A DNA stretch of 64,000 nt, taken from Albifimbria verrucaria (lineage: Eukaryota > Ascomycota > Sordariomycetes > Hypocreales > Stachybotryaceae). This document shows, piece by piece, positions 22,837 through 34,453 of this stretch. The notes under the pieces are model-generated. The model did no database searches and was not told the DNA's origin. It worked only from the letters and a program-made list of their open reading frames with translations. Position 1 is the stretch's first letter. Each line of letters starts with the position of its first letter. The stretch spans positions 3,720,001 to 3,784,000 of the forward strand of contig JAHREC010000011.1 in NCBI GenBank assembly GCA_020081605.1, given 5' to 3'. The translations under genes and the position numbers were made by a program.

Positions 22837-23180
22837 AAGTCGCTGGAACGGCACGAAGACACCGAAACCCACAAAGAAACGATACTATCGATGGAAGGAC
22901 AGGTCATTGGGCTCCGAAGAGCCGGATAGATGTATTTTATCCCTCCATTTTACATTTCACTTCCTCTAGGAGGAATTCGCGCAATCGCACAATGCATTAG
23001 ATTTGTTTACATGATTCGTTAATGTTTGAATGCTACTCGCTTGATAATAACTCATATGGTCCAATGAGATAGAAAGTGAAACTTTGATGCAATTATTCAA
23101 TATGGGCAAAGCAGGGCTTTCGGTTAGGTATCTACCGTCTTCATATCATGTCTTCTATTCGGGTGCTATGTACTTTTTAT
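22837..23180. other. convergent 3' intergenic region
   Basis: About 340 bp lie between the stop codons of the ESSS gene and the aminotransferase gene. It is AT-richer than its neighbours and should hold both polyadenylation regions. No gene was seen. Confidence 0.5.
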
Positions 23181-24464
23181 CTAAACCTTGACGCTCCACT
23201 CATGCTCAATATCACCGTACTGGATGGCCTCCATCCATTCCTTGATCCTCAGAGCAAGCTCTCCAGACTCCTCGTGCTCCTTCAGGCCGCAGTCGACCAA
23301 CTGTCCCTTCCACGAAATGGCTCGGACAGGGCTGACAATGGCAGCGGTACCCGCGCCGAAAGCCTCAATCAAGCGGCCCTCGCGTGAAGCCTCAGCAAGG
23401 TCCTTCATGGTGAGCTTGCGCTCCGAGATCTTCCAGCCCTCGGGGACGAGGCGCTCACGGGCAAGCTGCAGGACGGAGTCACGGGTGACACCCTCAAGAA
23501 TGGTGCCGTCAAGGGAGCAGTGATGAGCTCCTTCTGACCAGTCTCCTTGTCGGCAATGGCGACGAACATGTTCATGGTGCCAACCTCGGTGATGTACTCC
23601 TCCTCGCCAAAGAGCCACAAGTTCTGCTGGAAGCCGCGGCTGGCCGCTTGCTGCTGGGGCACGATGCAGGGGGCGTAGTTGGCGCCAAGCTTCTTGTCGC
23701 CCACACCGCCGGGCCAGGCACGCACAGCGTAGTCGGTGGCCTCAAGCGACACAGCCTTGAAGCCGGTAGGGTAGTAAGGGCCGACGGGGAGGCGATGACA
23801 TAGAGAAGGGCGGAGCCTGGGGGCCGACGCCAAGCGTCTTCTGGGTACCGATCATGGTGGGGCGCAGGTAGAGGGAGTAGCCGCGCTGGTCGGGGATGAA
23901 GCGGAGTCGAGGTGGACGAGCTTGGAGATGAGCTCAATGAAGCTGGTGGGCTCAAAGGTAGGGAGGGCGATACGGGCGGCGGACTTGTTCAGACGAGCCA
24001 TGTTCTTGTCCGGGCGGAAGAGGCGCACATTGCCGTCCTTGTCCTTGTAGGCCTTCATACCCTCGAAGCATTCGAAGGCGTAGTGGAAGACACAGGTCGC
24101 AGGGTCGAGGGACAGGTTCTGGTAGGGGTGATTTGGGGCGTCAGCCAGCCATCATCCTGATTCCACTCAATGGCGAGCATGTGGTCTATCGAGCGGAATT
24201 GTTAGCGAGGCAAGTTGTAGGGAGCTTGGGATCGACCGCCATACCTGTGAAGGTCTTGCCAAAGACGAGGTCCTCAGGCTTGCTGAGGCTCTTGGGGCTG
24301 GTGGTCTCTGTGATGGTGAGCTTCTTGGGGTCGAGGCCCTGGAGCTTGGAGGCGGAGGCGGCGGAGGCCTTGATGCTGTAGAAGCGGGAAGAGCGCAGAG
24401 CAGGAGCAGTGACGGCTCTCGCTGAGCACCTTGCGCTCCTCAGCGCGACGTTGAAGGACCGCAT
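23181..24464 (-). CDS. branched-chain-amino-acid aminotransferase, mitochondrial
   Basis: PLP enzyme of class IV that moves the amino group between Leu/Ile/Val and 2-oxoglutarate; the last step of synthesis and the first of breakdown. Two exons (24464-24245 and 24185-23181). Residues 1-32 look like a mitochondrial presequence ending near SSRFYS. Landmarks are [37 protein letters not shown] (the Schiff-base Lys lies in GDKKLGANY), EVGTMNMF and [10 protein letters not shown]. Five breaks fall at 24125-24128, 23903-23904, 23819-23823, 23786-23789 and 23513-23515, all in G runs on the plus strand. Adding one base to each gives exactly 410 codons. This is the most heavily frameshifted gene in the window, yet every conserved block is intact, which argues for assembly error rather than decay. 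Confidence 0.92.
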
Positions 24465-25170
24465 GGCTGTGGGACAATGGTGAAGGGGTGAGGTGTTGAC
24501 ACGATTGCTGATGGCAGCGAGAAGCCAGTCAAGTAGCTGGCAGGGTGATCAATTGCGCCCTTGTCTCAGACGGCAAAGAGAGGGTATCGCTGGCCGGCCG
24601 GCAGAGGTATGGAGAGTGCGCTGCAGGTAGGGTGGTGAAGTTCCAATGAACGGGAAGATAATAAAGAGCTGCATGTCGAGATCGGCCGGATACCGGACCT
24701 GCGCACCAGCGATTCTGGCTGCCACAGCGCGCCCTAGCGACGGCTCAGGTACCTGGACGCGCCCTAAAGCGACCTAGCGCAGCCGACGCGGAGCGCTAAT
24801 GGCCGAATGTACCCGTCGTACCGTCTCCGGCCCCGGCGCAGCGAGAGAGTAAGACTGCGAATTGGCTGACAGGTTGCTGGGCTGCTGGATATATTAAGGA
24901 ATATTAACTTATACGGGAGAGCGAGTGACGACGACGCTCGCCGATTGCGCATTACGTTGGACGGGTCGCATTGGCGGAGTCGCGGCCCTGCGTCTTAGCC
25001 GAGTATCGGTGACCAGTCACTGTAACTCAACATGCATATCGCAATGGCTGGAATTGGACAATTGCGCTGTCCAATCAAGCACACACCACCGTCATATCAC
25101 AACCTTCAACGTCTGTAGGTAGTTAGCAGCTTTGGCCCCCAATGCTATAGTGGGCTTAGGCGGGTCTTAC

Positions 25171-25198
25171 AGCGCAGCGCAGCGCAGCGCAACGCAAC
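25171..25198. repeat. AGCGC pentanucleotide tandem repeat
   Basis: AGCGC is repeated four times at 25171-25190, followed by degenerate AACGC copies. It lies in the divergent promoter about 0.5 kb upstream of the SCY1 start. Confidence 0.75.
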
Positions 25199-25341
25199 AT
25201 GGCGAAGTTGGCCGTTGGCTGACAAAGGCATCGAGGTACCTCAGTACCCAAAATAGCACATCTGTACCTTAGTCCAGTAGGGAGGTCGTGAGTGGCTATC
25301 GTCTGATAAGGCAAGGCAAGGCAGGGCAACTTTTTGGGATC

Positions 25342-25378
25342 AAGTACCTACGTACTCTGTACTCTGTACTCCGTACCC
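25342..25378. repeat. GTAC-word cluster
   Basis: AGTACCTACGTACTCTGTAC continues as repeated GTACTCT / GTACTCC units (25352-25372). With the GAGGTACCTC palindrome at 25233-25242 it recalls the AGGTAC cluster at 11464-11498. Confidence 0.55.
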
Positions 25379-25694
25379 AAGTTCAGGATAAGCCGCGACA
25401 AGGGAGCTCAATTAGCATGTGGACAATTAACCCCAAATAATCGCCAAAGACCCTGAACCATCAACCACGCGCATCCCACCACCATCACGGCGCCGGCGAA
25501 GCATCCGCTCGTCTGGCCTCCCCTGGCATCCCACCGCGTCCCCAAGCTTACTCACATCCGCGACCCAAGGACTGGACACGCCCTGCGCGCGCGGTTGCGC
25601 AAAACGCCAGCCCGACCTCCAACGAGACACCTTGATCGCGAACCTGGTCATGAGCCCGCAGCTGCTGCGACTCAATCCGATTTCCTAGGGCAGC

Positions 25695-28600
25695 ATGTTC
25701 TCCTCGGCGCTCAAGTCCATCTCGGCCACCAACATCTCCTCCAACTACTCCGTCTCCCCGAACCCCACGTCCACCGCCGGCCCCTGGAAAATCTACGATG
25801 CCAAGAAGAAGTCCACTGGCAAGACCTACAGCGTCTTCGTCTTCGACAAGAAGTCCCTCGACGCCCATGGCAGCTCTCTAGGCCGCTCCGGCGCTAGCTC
25901 CTTCAAGAAGAGTGTGGAGGAGGTTGTCGAGCGCTTGAAAAAGGAGGCCTCGAGCCTGGCCAAGCTTAGACACCCAAGCGTCCTCGAGCTGGTCGAGCCG
26001 GTCGAGGAGACGCGAGGTGGAGGTCTGCAGTTTGTCACCGAAGCCGTCACCGCGTCTTTGGCGAGCTTGCTACAAGAGAAAGATGACCAAGAACGCTCCG
26101 GCGGCCCCGGTGGCCGCTCGAGCCGGTACGTCACTGAAGACGCCGACGGCGTGCGCAGACGGCGGGAGTTAGAAATCGACGAGCTGGAGATACAGAAGGG
26201 TTTGCTGCAGATCAGCAAGGCATTGGAGTTTCTACACGAGAACGCCGGTCTTGTCCATGGCAACTTGACCCCTGATGCTGTTCTCATCAACGCAAAGGCA
26301 TGTTCCTCACTCTGGCGCCCAATCGTATATAGCCTTAGAGCCTCTTAACTAACCAGGACTTACAGTCTGATTGGAAAATCAGCGGCTTGTCTTTCTGCAG
26401 TCCGCCCGAGGGCTCAACCAAACCGACCTCATTTGCCCCTATTAGCTTATATGAGGTCCTCAACATGGACCCTCGGTTGCCCAAGTTTGTCCAGCTCAAC
26501 CTTGACTACACGTCTCCGGATTTCGTCATGGACAACAACTTGACAACAGGAGCTGATATGTTCTCATTGGGCCTGCTGTCCGTTGCATTGTACAACTCTC
26601 CCCATTGCTCACCGCTCGAGAGCCATGGCAGCCTTTCATCTTACAAGCGAGTGTTTTCATCTTCATCATCAGTTCCTTCAGCAACAAACAATTATCTAGC
26701 GTCTCGCCCGCTTCCTAAGGAATTGGCTCACGATGTTCTACCGCGCTTAATCACTCGACGACCTGCCCAGCGCATGTCGGCTCGAGAGTTCCAAGAAAGT
26801 GCATTCTTTGACAACATTCTTGTTTCAACCATTCGCTTCTTGGATTCTTTCCCGGCAAAGACGGCCAATGAAAAGTCTCAGTTCCTTCGGGGTCTCAACA
26901 AGGTGCTGCCGTCCTTCCCGAAGTCGGTGATGGAGAAGAAGGTTTTGCCGGCTTTGCTGGAAGAGCTCAAGGATAGGGAACTCCTGTCCCTTATCCTTCA
27001 GAACGTTTTCAAGATTATTGATCTTCTTCCGTCGTCTCGTCGAGCTTTCAGTGAAAAGGTCCGGCCAGCTCTGAAGGACATATTTGTCATCAATGCGAAA
27101 CAGACGCAGGAGAAAGATGCTCCTCGCGATGCCGGTCTCATGGTTTTCCTCGAAAACCTGTCGTCAATTTCCAGCAATTGTTCTGGGAAAGAGTTCAAAG
27201 ATGGTATGTTGTCCCTGCTTTGTTAACATGTGTTGATACTGACTGATCTAGATATCTTGCCTGTTATCATGGCTGCGATTGAATGCCCTACACACTCAAT
27301 TATTGATGCAGCTCTACGGACTTTGCCTGTTGTTTTGCCGGTTCTCGACTTCAGCACGATCAAGAACGAGTTGTTCCCAGTGATAGCCTCTGTTTTTAGC
27401 AAGACAACCAGTCTCGCAATCAAAGTGCGCGGATTACAAGCATTCGTGATACTGTGTGGAGGCTCAGCAGAGATGGCCGCTGACGATGGACTGAATGGCC
27501 TTGCTTCTGAGAACAAGAAGACTTCGTCTTCGTCTGCTCTTGATAAGTATACGATGCAAGAAAAGATTGTACCCTTGATCAAGGCTATCAAGACAAAGGA
27601 ACCGGCAGTCATGGTGGCTGCGCTTAACGTCCTCCGCATTGTCGGCCAAGTAGCTGATGCGGATTTCGTGGCGATGGATATACTCCCCATCTTGTGGAGC
27701 ATGAGTCTCGGCCCTTTGCTGGACTTGAAGCAATTCCAGACGTTTATGGAACTCATCAAGAACCTATCTAGGCGCGTGGAGGATGAGCAGACAAGGAAAC
27801 TCCAAGAGCTTTCAGGAAGCTCGAACGGTGCCGCGCCGGCCATTACAGACGACTTCCTTGCTTTTGGTGGCGTCACTGGCACTACTTTTGACCAGAGCAA
27901 CGGAGCGACCGAGGACGACTTCGAAGCCCTCGTCAAGGGCAAAGCGACGACGAGCCCCAGTGCTGCCAACAGCACATTTACTGGCTGGGGTGATAGCACA
28001 TCGGCCCAGGCGACCGCCTCAATCTCTAGGTCGGCCGCTACTACCCCACAAGCACCAACATTCTCGTGGTCTACTCCCAGCCCATCCGGCACACCCAAGC
28101 CCCCAAGCCAGGCTGGCCATCTCAAGGCGCAGCAGGGCATATCCCGAACAGTGACCCCTGACCTGGGACGTTTTGAGTCGCTCACTCCTACGTCAACGCA
28201 GTTCAGTCAGCCGCTGCAGCCTGCGCAATCAGCCTTCCAGCCGCCTCCGCCTCAGCAAAAGAGCCCCAGCACGACGTCTTCGTCTATCAACTGGTCGACC
28301 GCTGCGGCTACGCCATCCAATGCTTGGGCTTCCTCAACTCCTACCACAGGTAATTATCGACCCAACGCTACAATTTCGCCCCTATGAGTGCCACCGGATT
28401 TGGCGGCAGCATGGGCTCCATGAACAACTCCATGTCCGGCATGTCACTCGGCCAGCGACCTGGCGCGTTGGGCACCACAGGCAGCACGCCGTCCTTCTCG
28501 TTGCCTCCGCCACCCGCCGGCAGCCTCTCGTCTATGGCAAGCAGCTCTTCCAGCTTCGGCATTGCACCGCCGCCCAAGCAACAAAGCGGATGGGGAAGCA

Positions 28601-28723
28601 CCGGGACTGTGGGTCAGGGTTCCATGGGCAGTATGGCAAATAACAATAACGCGCAAAACGGGGAGCCACCATGGGTGGGGACAGCAAAAGTCAGGCTTGG
28701 ATAAATACGAGAGTCTCATTTGA
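25695..28723 (+). CDS. SCY1: SCY1-like pseudokinase (SCYL2 type)
   Basis: Catalytically dead protein kinase with HEAT repeats; relatives act in clathrin/AP-linked Golgi-endosome traffic. Three exons. Intron 1 (26298-26365) begins with GC rather than GT (AAG|GCATGT); intron 2 is 27204-27251. The kinase-like domain covers about residues 20-330. HRD is replaced by HGN (LVHGNLTPDAVLIN), and the DFG position reads SGL (DWKISGLSF), so catalysis is unlikely. Residues about 340-640 read as helical HEAT-type repeats (PVIMAAIECPTHSIIDAALR). The rest is Ser/Thr/Pro/Gln-rich, ending KSGLDKYESLI. The frame changes near 28353 (one base lost in a C run) and near 28666-28672 (one extra G). With both corrected the total is 971 codons and the stop is at 28721-28723. 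Uncorrected, it would end at 28387. Confidence 0.85.
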
Positions 28724-29472
28724 AGCGTAGCATGTTTCTTTCTGCAGCTTCAGCTTGGGTTGTTTGGATGGGCAAGGATGGGGTGGTAGGATGTCGGGAT
28801 GGGCTTTATGCATAGCAGAGTGAAAATAGACATGAGCGATGAATTGTTCGTTTGACAGCAAGGCACGTAGTCGGTGATGAATGCTTCAATGAATGCAAAA
28901 TCAAACGTTCTTAACCCTTGAACTTGGGGCTTGCACTTCTTGCAGGTCATCAAATCCGGAAATTCAAAGAGTTGAATAAGAAGATATATTAATCGACATC
29001 CATTTCTACAGGATAAGCTAGCTAGCTACTCTCCCTCCTCAAAAGGGATGCATCAGCATCATTTCTAGCATGTTCCGTCCAACTCGCCGGAACCGTTTGG
29101 ATTATTCTTAATTCTTGTCCTTCCACACCGCGAGTCTTTTGATGCGGTGCTGCCTTTACAGCAAACAGGTGGTGATAACGCAATTTGACTCCTTTGCTGC
29201 GCCAGACACCATGATCTTTCGTATCCCTGACTCCTTGCAACCAATTTGTACCTGAAACAACGAAAAAAACGAAAAGAAAAACAAAACAGACAGTAAATAG
29301 GATCCCGGCACGTTGGTACCGTCCCGTCTAGAGTACCGGTGCCTAGGACCATTCTTGAAAATCGCCGACCTCGTTGGTTGGGGATCATCCCTTACGTTCT
29401 TTGGGGACACGACTCGATGTATCGTTCTAGTAAAATGTCACGAGCAAGGCTGGTCTAATCGAATCCTGGGTT
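28724..29472. other. convergent intergenic region
   Basis: About 750 bp lie between the SCY1 and sirtuin stops. Short ORFs only, none convincing. It should contain both 3' UTRs. Confidence 0.5.
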
Positions 29473-31239
29473 TTACTTGGCAGGCTCTCTGACCGTGAAG
29501 GTGTGGCGGCTCTTGTAGCCGTCCTGCGTCTCGACGTCGATCTTTTGATCGCGCGGCACCATCTCGTGCTTCAACGGCCAGCCGAGGCGGCGGCAGAGCT
29601 CGGCCACGACGACGTCGCAGTCGCCGAGCAGGTCAATGTCAAAGTTGATGTGGTTGACGGCCTGGCGCGAAACATAGATCTGGGGATGTGGGACGGCAGC
29701 CAGCTCACGATTTCAGAAACAGGGGTGACCTTGAGCGAGGTGCCGATGACGATGACCAGGTCGACCTTGTCTCGGTCGTTCTCCGTCAGACGGCGTGAGA
29801 ACTCGTCGGGCAGAGCCTCGCCGAAGAAGGTGATGTCGGGCTTCATGACGCCGGCCTGGGGAATATCGAACTCGGAATCCTCGCCAGAGCTGTCATCAGC
29901 GCTCCATCGCTTTCGACGCTTGTCGGCGCCGGCGGAGCGCTTCCTCTTGATGGAACCACCATTGGATGCGCGGAGCGTCTGGATGCAGCGCGGGCAACGG
30001 GGATGTTGCCGGCCTTGATGTCCGGGAAGATCTTCTCGCCCTGGGTCTTGTATCCACACTGGACACAGCTGGCGGTGCCGAAGGAGCCGTGGCACTGGAT
30101 GAGCTTGTCCTTGGGCACGCCGGCCTTGATCTCAAGGTTGTCAATGTTTTGCGAGTAGTTAGTGAGCAGCTTTCCACGCTCGTGGAGCATAGCAATGAAC
30201 TTATGGGTGGGCGTGTAACGCTCAGTGGCGGGCACGATGTCTTTGGCGACGGAGTAGAAGATGGTGGGGTCTTGCTTAAAGACGTCAATGTCGAAGACCT
30301 CCTGGGGATCGCTGAGGCCGAGATGCTCCAACTTTGAATACAAACCGGTGCCCTTGGAACGGAAGTCGGGGATTCCGAGCGAGGTGGAGATGCCGGCGCC
30401 TGTGAGCAAGATGATGTTGTTGGACTTGCTGATGAGCTCGACGGCGTCACCAACAGTGTTGTAGCGCGCCAACTTGGCCCGCTTGGACAGTTCACGGGTT
30501 ATGGCCAAGGACAGAATACTGAAGTAAGCATCGTCTGGTTGGCCCTCCAGGAAGGGCGGAGGGCGGATTCCGAAGGCGCTGAGCAGCTTCCTTGCAGAAT
30601 AGCGCCCAGCGTCCACGGTGCGTTGGCAGAAAACAGCAGGACCTTGTTCCCGCAACTCACGCCTAAGCCTGTTGGCTTCCTCAGGCGTACAAGTGTCTGG
30701 ATCTGCTTCAAGAAAACATTGTGTTAGTAAACGTTGGCTGTTGATTTTTTCTGGTGTGGGGATGGATGATTGAGGGATGTGGCGATGGGGTTTTCGCGCG
30801 CCATGTGAGAAACAAAAGGCTGTGAATAACGCGCAACAACGCCAGATTGCAGCACCTGGCAAGGAACCGCTGGAAAAATACGCCTTCAACTAGGACAGCC
30901 GAGAGAAATTGACGGAATGAAAATTTGAGGCAAATCAAGTCCAGCGGAATAGTTTGAAGTAGAAGCACAAGTACAAGTACAAGGAGCCGGCAACTCACCA
31001 CTGATAGAAACTGCAGCGTCAGCGAGTCAACTCCTCGAGCGCATCCTCGAAAGAGAATCAGTCTCCCAAGACTCGCGCACGTCGGCAACCCGCTCCTCGA
31101 GGTCGGCGAGCGAGACGGTGATGGCGGCCGTCTTCAGCTCCTCTGCGGTTGGGTTTTCCGAGAGTTTGTCAAACGCGTCCGGCTTGGACTTGCGCTTGGC
31201 GAGCGACACGCCCTTGGCAGCACCGCGTTTCGCATGCAT
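29473..31239 (-). CDS. NAD-dependent histone deacetylase, SIR2/HST1-type sirtuin
   Basis: Class I sirtuin that removes acetyl groups from lysines at the expense of NAD. Exon 1 is 31239-30999 and exon 2 is 30702-29473; the 296 nt intron is the longest in the window. After a helical N-terminal region ([15 protein letters not shown]) come the NAD site [28 protein letters not shown] and the catalytic His in [11 protein letters not shown]. The zinc knuckles CVQC and CPRC follow. A basic then acidic insert ([15 protein letters not shown], then [11 protein letters not shown]) looks like a nuclear signal. Next come [25 protein letters not shown] and VNHINFD. The frame breaks at 29999-30002 and 29692-29695 (one lost base each) and twice in exon 1 near 31020-31060. 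The corrected length is about 490 residues. The SIR2 versus HST1 name cannot be settled here. Confidence 0.88.
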
Positions 31240-32317
31240 TGTTTGTGTGAATGACTGAGTTCCCTTTTTTTTCTTTTCTTTTTGTTTTGTCTTTCTGAGC
31301 GCGAAGGATCCTTCCTACCTGAGATACCAGGAGGTTGTGGTGGGAGAGCGCGGTGTAGGAGAGATTGAAACTCTTATGAAGATGAAACAACCTGACGGGG
31401 GTGCGCGCACTTAATGAGGAATCAAGTCAAAGTCCTGGAGTTACCACGTGTTGAATTTTAGTTTTGGTTCCGGTCTTTGGTTTTTTTCGGTTGGGGCTAA
31501 GTCAAGTTCAAGGGGAGGAGAAGGAGGAAAAGGGAAGAGTCGAGAGGAAATAAATCTAAAGTTGGCCACTCGTTGGAGAAAGATATCGGGCTGGTTTGGT
31601 CTCTTGTCTCAGTTTTTAGGTTGTCACAGCGCGTAGTTCGAATGGCAACCGGAAATATTAGGCGCAAGCAAAGCAGCTAAATAGCTCGCGCTATGTGAGA
31701 GGGAGGTATGACAACAGCGCGAGACAGAATTTTAAAAAAGACGGAAGCGAGAGGGGAGATAAGAGATGGAAAGTGAAGGAGGGAGGGAAAAAGAGATAGG
31801 TTGCCTGGAGAGAAAAATAGAATGACACAGTGTTCCTGCGCTGTCGAGTAGGATAGAGAGAAACAGAGTATTTTGTCCCATCCGGGTAAGCAGGCAACTG
31901 TTGGCTCAACGCTGACCGTGGTAATCCTTATTCCCGTAATGGGAATCCTTGATACCAGGGGGTGTGAGCCTCGTTTGCTTTCTGCTTTTGCTTTTGCTAT
32001 TGTTTAAAGGGAGAGCCAACGTACGGAAGAGAGGGGAAGTTGAACGGGTAAAGGGGAGAGAGACGGGGAGGAAGAAGAAGAAGAGAGGAGGGAGGGGGTT
32101 TGTTTGGTCTTGGAGGACAAGGAAATAAAGTAACAGCAGCCAAAAAGCCAAAACAGTTTGCCCAGGAATTGATTGCAGTTGTGGCAAAAAAGGAATGAAT
32201 GAATGTACTTGCACTAACCTGACCATAACATAACACGCATGTAATGCCATGCAAACGTGTTGTATTGTATTGGGTTAGGTTGTCCCGTATTGAATTGAGC
32301 AGAGCAACAAACGAGCA

Positions 32318-32403
32318 AGAGGAAAGAAAAGAAAAAGAAGAAAAGAAAAGAATAGAATAGAAAAGTAAAGAAAGGGAAAAAGAATCGAGAAAGGGGGACG
32401 AGG
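32318..32403. repeat. polypurine (GA-rich) tract
   Basis: About 85 bases are almost entirely A and G on the plus strand (AAAGAAAAG-type words), directly abutting the CA microsatellite. It lies about 1.1 kb upstream of the sirtuin start codon. Confidence 0.8.
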
Positions 32404-32405
32404 AT

Positions 32406-32413
32406 ACACACAC

Positions 32414-32445
<32 letters not shown>
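32406..32445. repeat. (CA)n microsatellite
   Basis: Forty bases of alternating A and C with one G interruption at 32418. Length is likely to vary between strains. Confidence 0.95.
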
Positions 32446-34453
32446 TGCCTGTCCGAAGGAGATCCTCCAGGGCAATAATGTAACAGAAGGGCAATTAATT
32501 GTATCAGTCTGTGAGCCAATTGCCCGTCAGCTCGGCGATACTTTACATGCAAGCAGACGGCACCTTATTAACATGCCAATCGTCTCGCATGCGGTTCTTC
32601 ACTCTATCATGCACTTTTGGCCCCCGTCCCCGTCCCCGTCCCCTTCCATCTCGTTCCCCTTGTCCTGTTCCTCTTCTCGCTGTTATCCCCCACGGAGTTA
32701 TGCTCGTCAGATCAAATCTCGTTTTGGTTTACTTCGCAGGCCCGTTCCATTCCATGCCATCACCGATTGTCTCGCTCTAGCATCGCCCGCAACGGGGACC
32801 CCATGCATGACATAGATGAATCATCGGATGACTTCACCCTCCAGAACGAGGGGTGTCCATGGAACTGATCGCGGGGTTTACAACAACTAATCGCTAGGCC
32901 TGGGCCACAAAGACTAACACATTTTGCAAAAAGGAAAAAACTATTTGGGCTTGGCCATCGGGCTTTAGCCAAATCAAAGCGGAACAAATGGTGCGGTGAC
33001 GAGCTTCCACATTACTTCATCGCCATCATGGGCCTCTTCTCCACACCTCTCTTCTCTAGTCTTGTCTTTCTCTTGTCTGCTCTGGTTCTCTAGCCACCTC
33101 GCCTCGTCTCGTCTCTCACCCTTGCACGTCTGTCCCGTCGTTACATCAATACATCCCATCCATCCATGTCTCGTCACCTCACCGAAAACCAACAAGTAAC
33201 CTCCCTCCCCGCCGAGCTGAAAACTGCTGCGCCATTGTCAATCTTGCCAAAGCTGAAAAGCCTCTCCAGTCTCCTCGCAACCGTAGCCTCAGCTAAACGG
33301 CCTCGACTGCCTAGTCCCTCGCTTCCAGACCGTAGTCGCAGTGGTCCCCTCGCACCCGCCCCAACCAGGCCAGGGGTTATCGAGCCACCAAACTCGCCCC
33401 CAGTCGATGCCCTATATCTGCGCGCCCCATAGTAAGTAGGTAAATAACCTCAAGTGGTTGACCAAAGTATCGCAACCACCGGAAACTCATTGCAGGCAAT
33501 TTTAGCATGGCTGAAATCATCGTCTGAATCTAAGAAACCCGTGCTATCTCCAGAATTGCTCCGCTGATTACGCTTGTGCCCACGAGTTGTCTTGCGGAGT
33601 GACGTGTAAACCAATCACTTATGCACCTCTGACTTACTTATGTTCCTTGTACTCTGTACAGATACACACGACTAGGATCAGCAGCAATTCACAGCAAAGC
33701 CACCTCCACCTCCACCTCCCATTACAAGACCGTGAACTTTTGCCTGCACGTACGTGGTAACCTTCAAGTAAGCAGGGGGATGGTTTGCAATCCCATCAGA
33801 ACAGGTATGTAGTACAAGGCGCACATGGCCACAATCTCACACCAACATCTACCATCTCAACTCTCTTGTGGTCGGCCATCGTCAATTCAAAGCCCCTCGT
33901 GGTTACCGAGTTTTCGTGTGTTCGTACAGTAACTCTACACGGAGAATGTTCATGATTGGGCATTTCGCCACGTGCCCGCTTTGACGTGAAATGCTGGCCC
34001 TGTGATGATGCTCAACTCGGTCCCATGCATTATCCAACAACCTGTCAAGTCAAGTAAGCTGCCATGCAAGAACCAGTTTAGTGCATTGACTCATCCATCC
34101 TATTTCGTTCATATTAATCATGCATGAACAAAGCAGCAAATCACTCATGCAATACATCAATCACAGCATCGCAATCCGGTCTTCTCCTCGTAACATAATG
34201 GATAACGCAAGGAAAGTTATGCTCAGTATTGGTATATGTGCGTTCCGAAGACGGTCCCTTTTTTTTACAAGCGGGACGTTGGCCAAGTAGAGAAACAAAA
34301 GAAAGGAAACAGCGCGAAATGTAAAAGGAAAAAGCCAACGACCCTGTAGTGTTGAATATTATACAATGTAATGCCTCACCGGTTCCCATACCCATAACGC
34401 CTATCTTGCGCCGTGAACCATGTTTTTAAGATCCTTTCATCTTGTGGCAATCA

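Larger units (their letters stand above)
24465..25694. promoter_or_regulatory. divergent promoter between aminotransferase and SCY1 genes
   Basis: This 1.2 kb gene-free divergent region holds an AGCGC tandem repeat, a GAGGTACCTC palindrome (25233-25242) and repeated GTACTCT words (25352-25372). No ORF has protein character. Confidence 0.5.
31240..34453. other. 3.2 kb gene-free region upstream of the sirtuin
   Basis: No gene was recognised. The minus-strand ORFs here (31691-32552) are low-complexity products of purine-rich sequence. The region includes CT-rich promoter sequence for the sirtuin, a polypurine tract and a CA microsatellite. Short CCCCGT and CCACCT repeats lie near 32623-32645 and 33702-33718. 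A plus-strand frame at 33166-33432 (88 aa) has no recognisable features. Confidence 0.5.

Noticed and set aside
23181..24464. Aminotransferase gene as a pseudogene
   Set aside because: All motifs are intact and all five breaks lie in G runs. One base at each gives 410 clean codons, so assembly error is more likely.
32214..32552. Minus-strand frames encoding Cys-Val and Phe/Leu runs
   Set aside because: They are translations of the CA microsatellite and polypurine tract, not genes.
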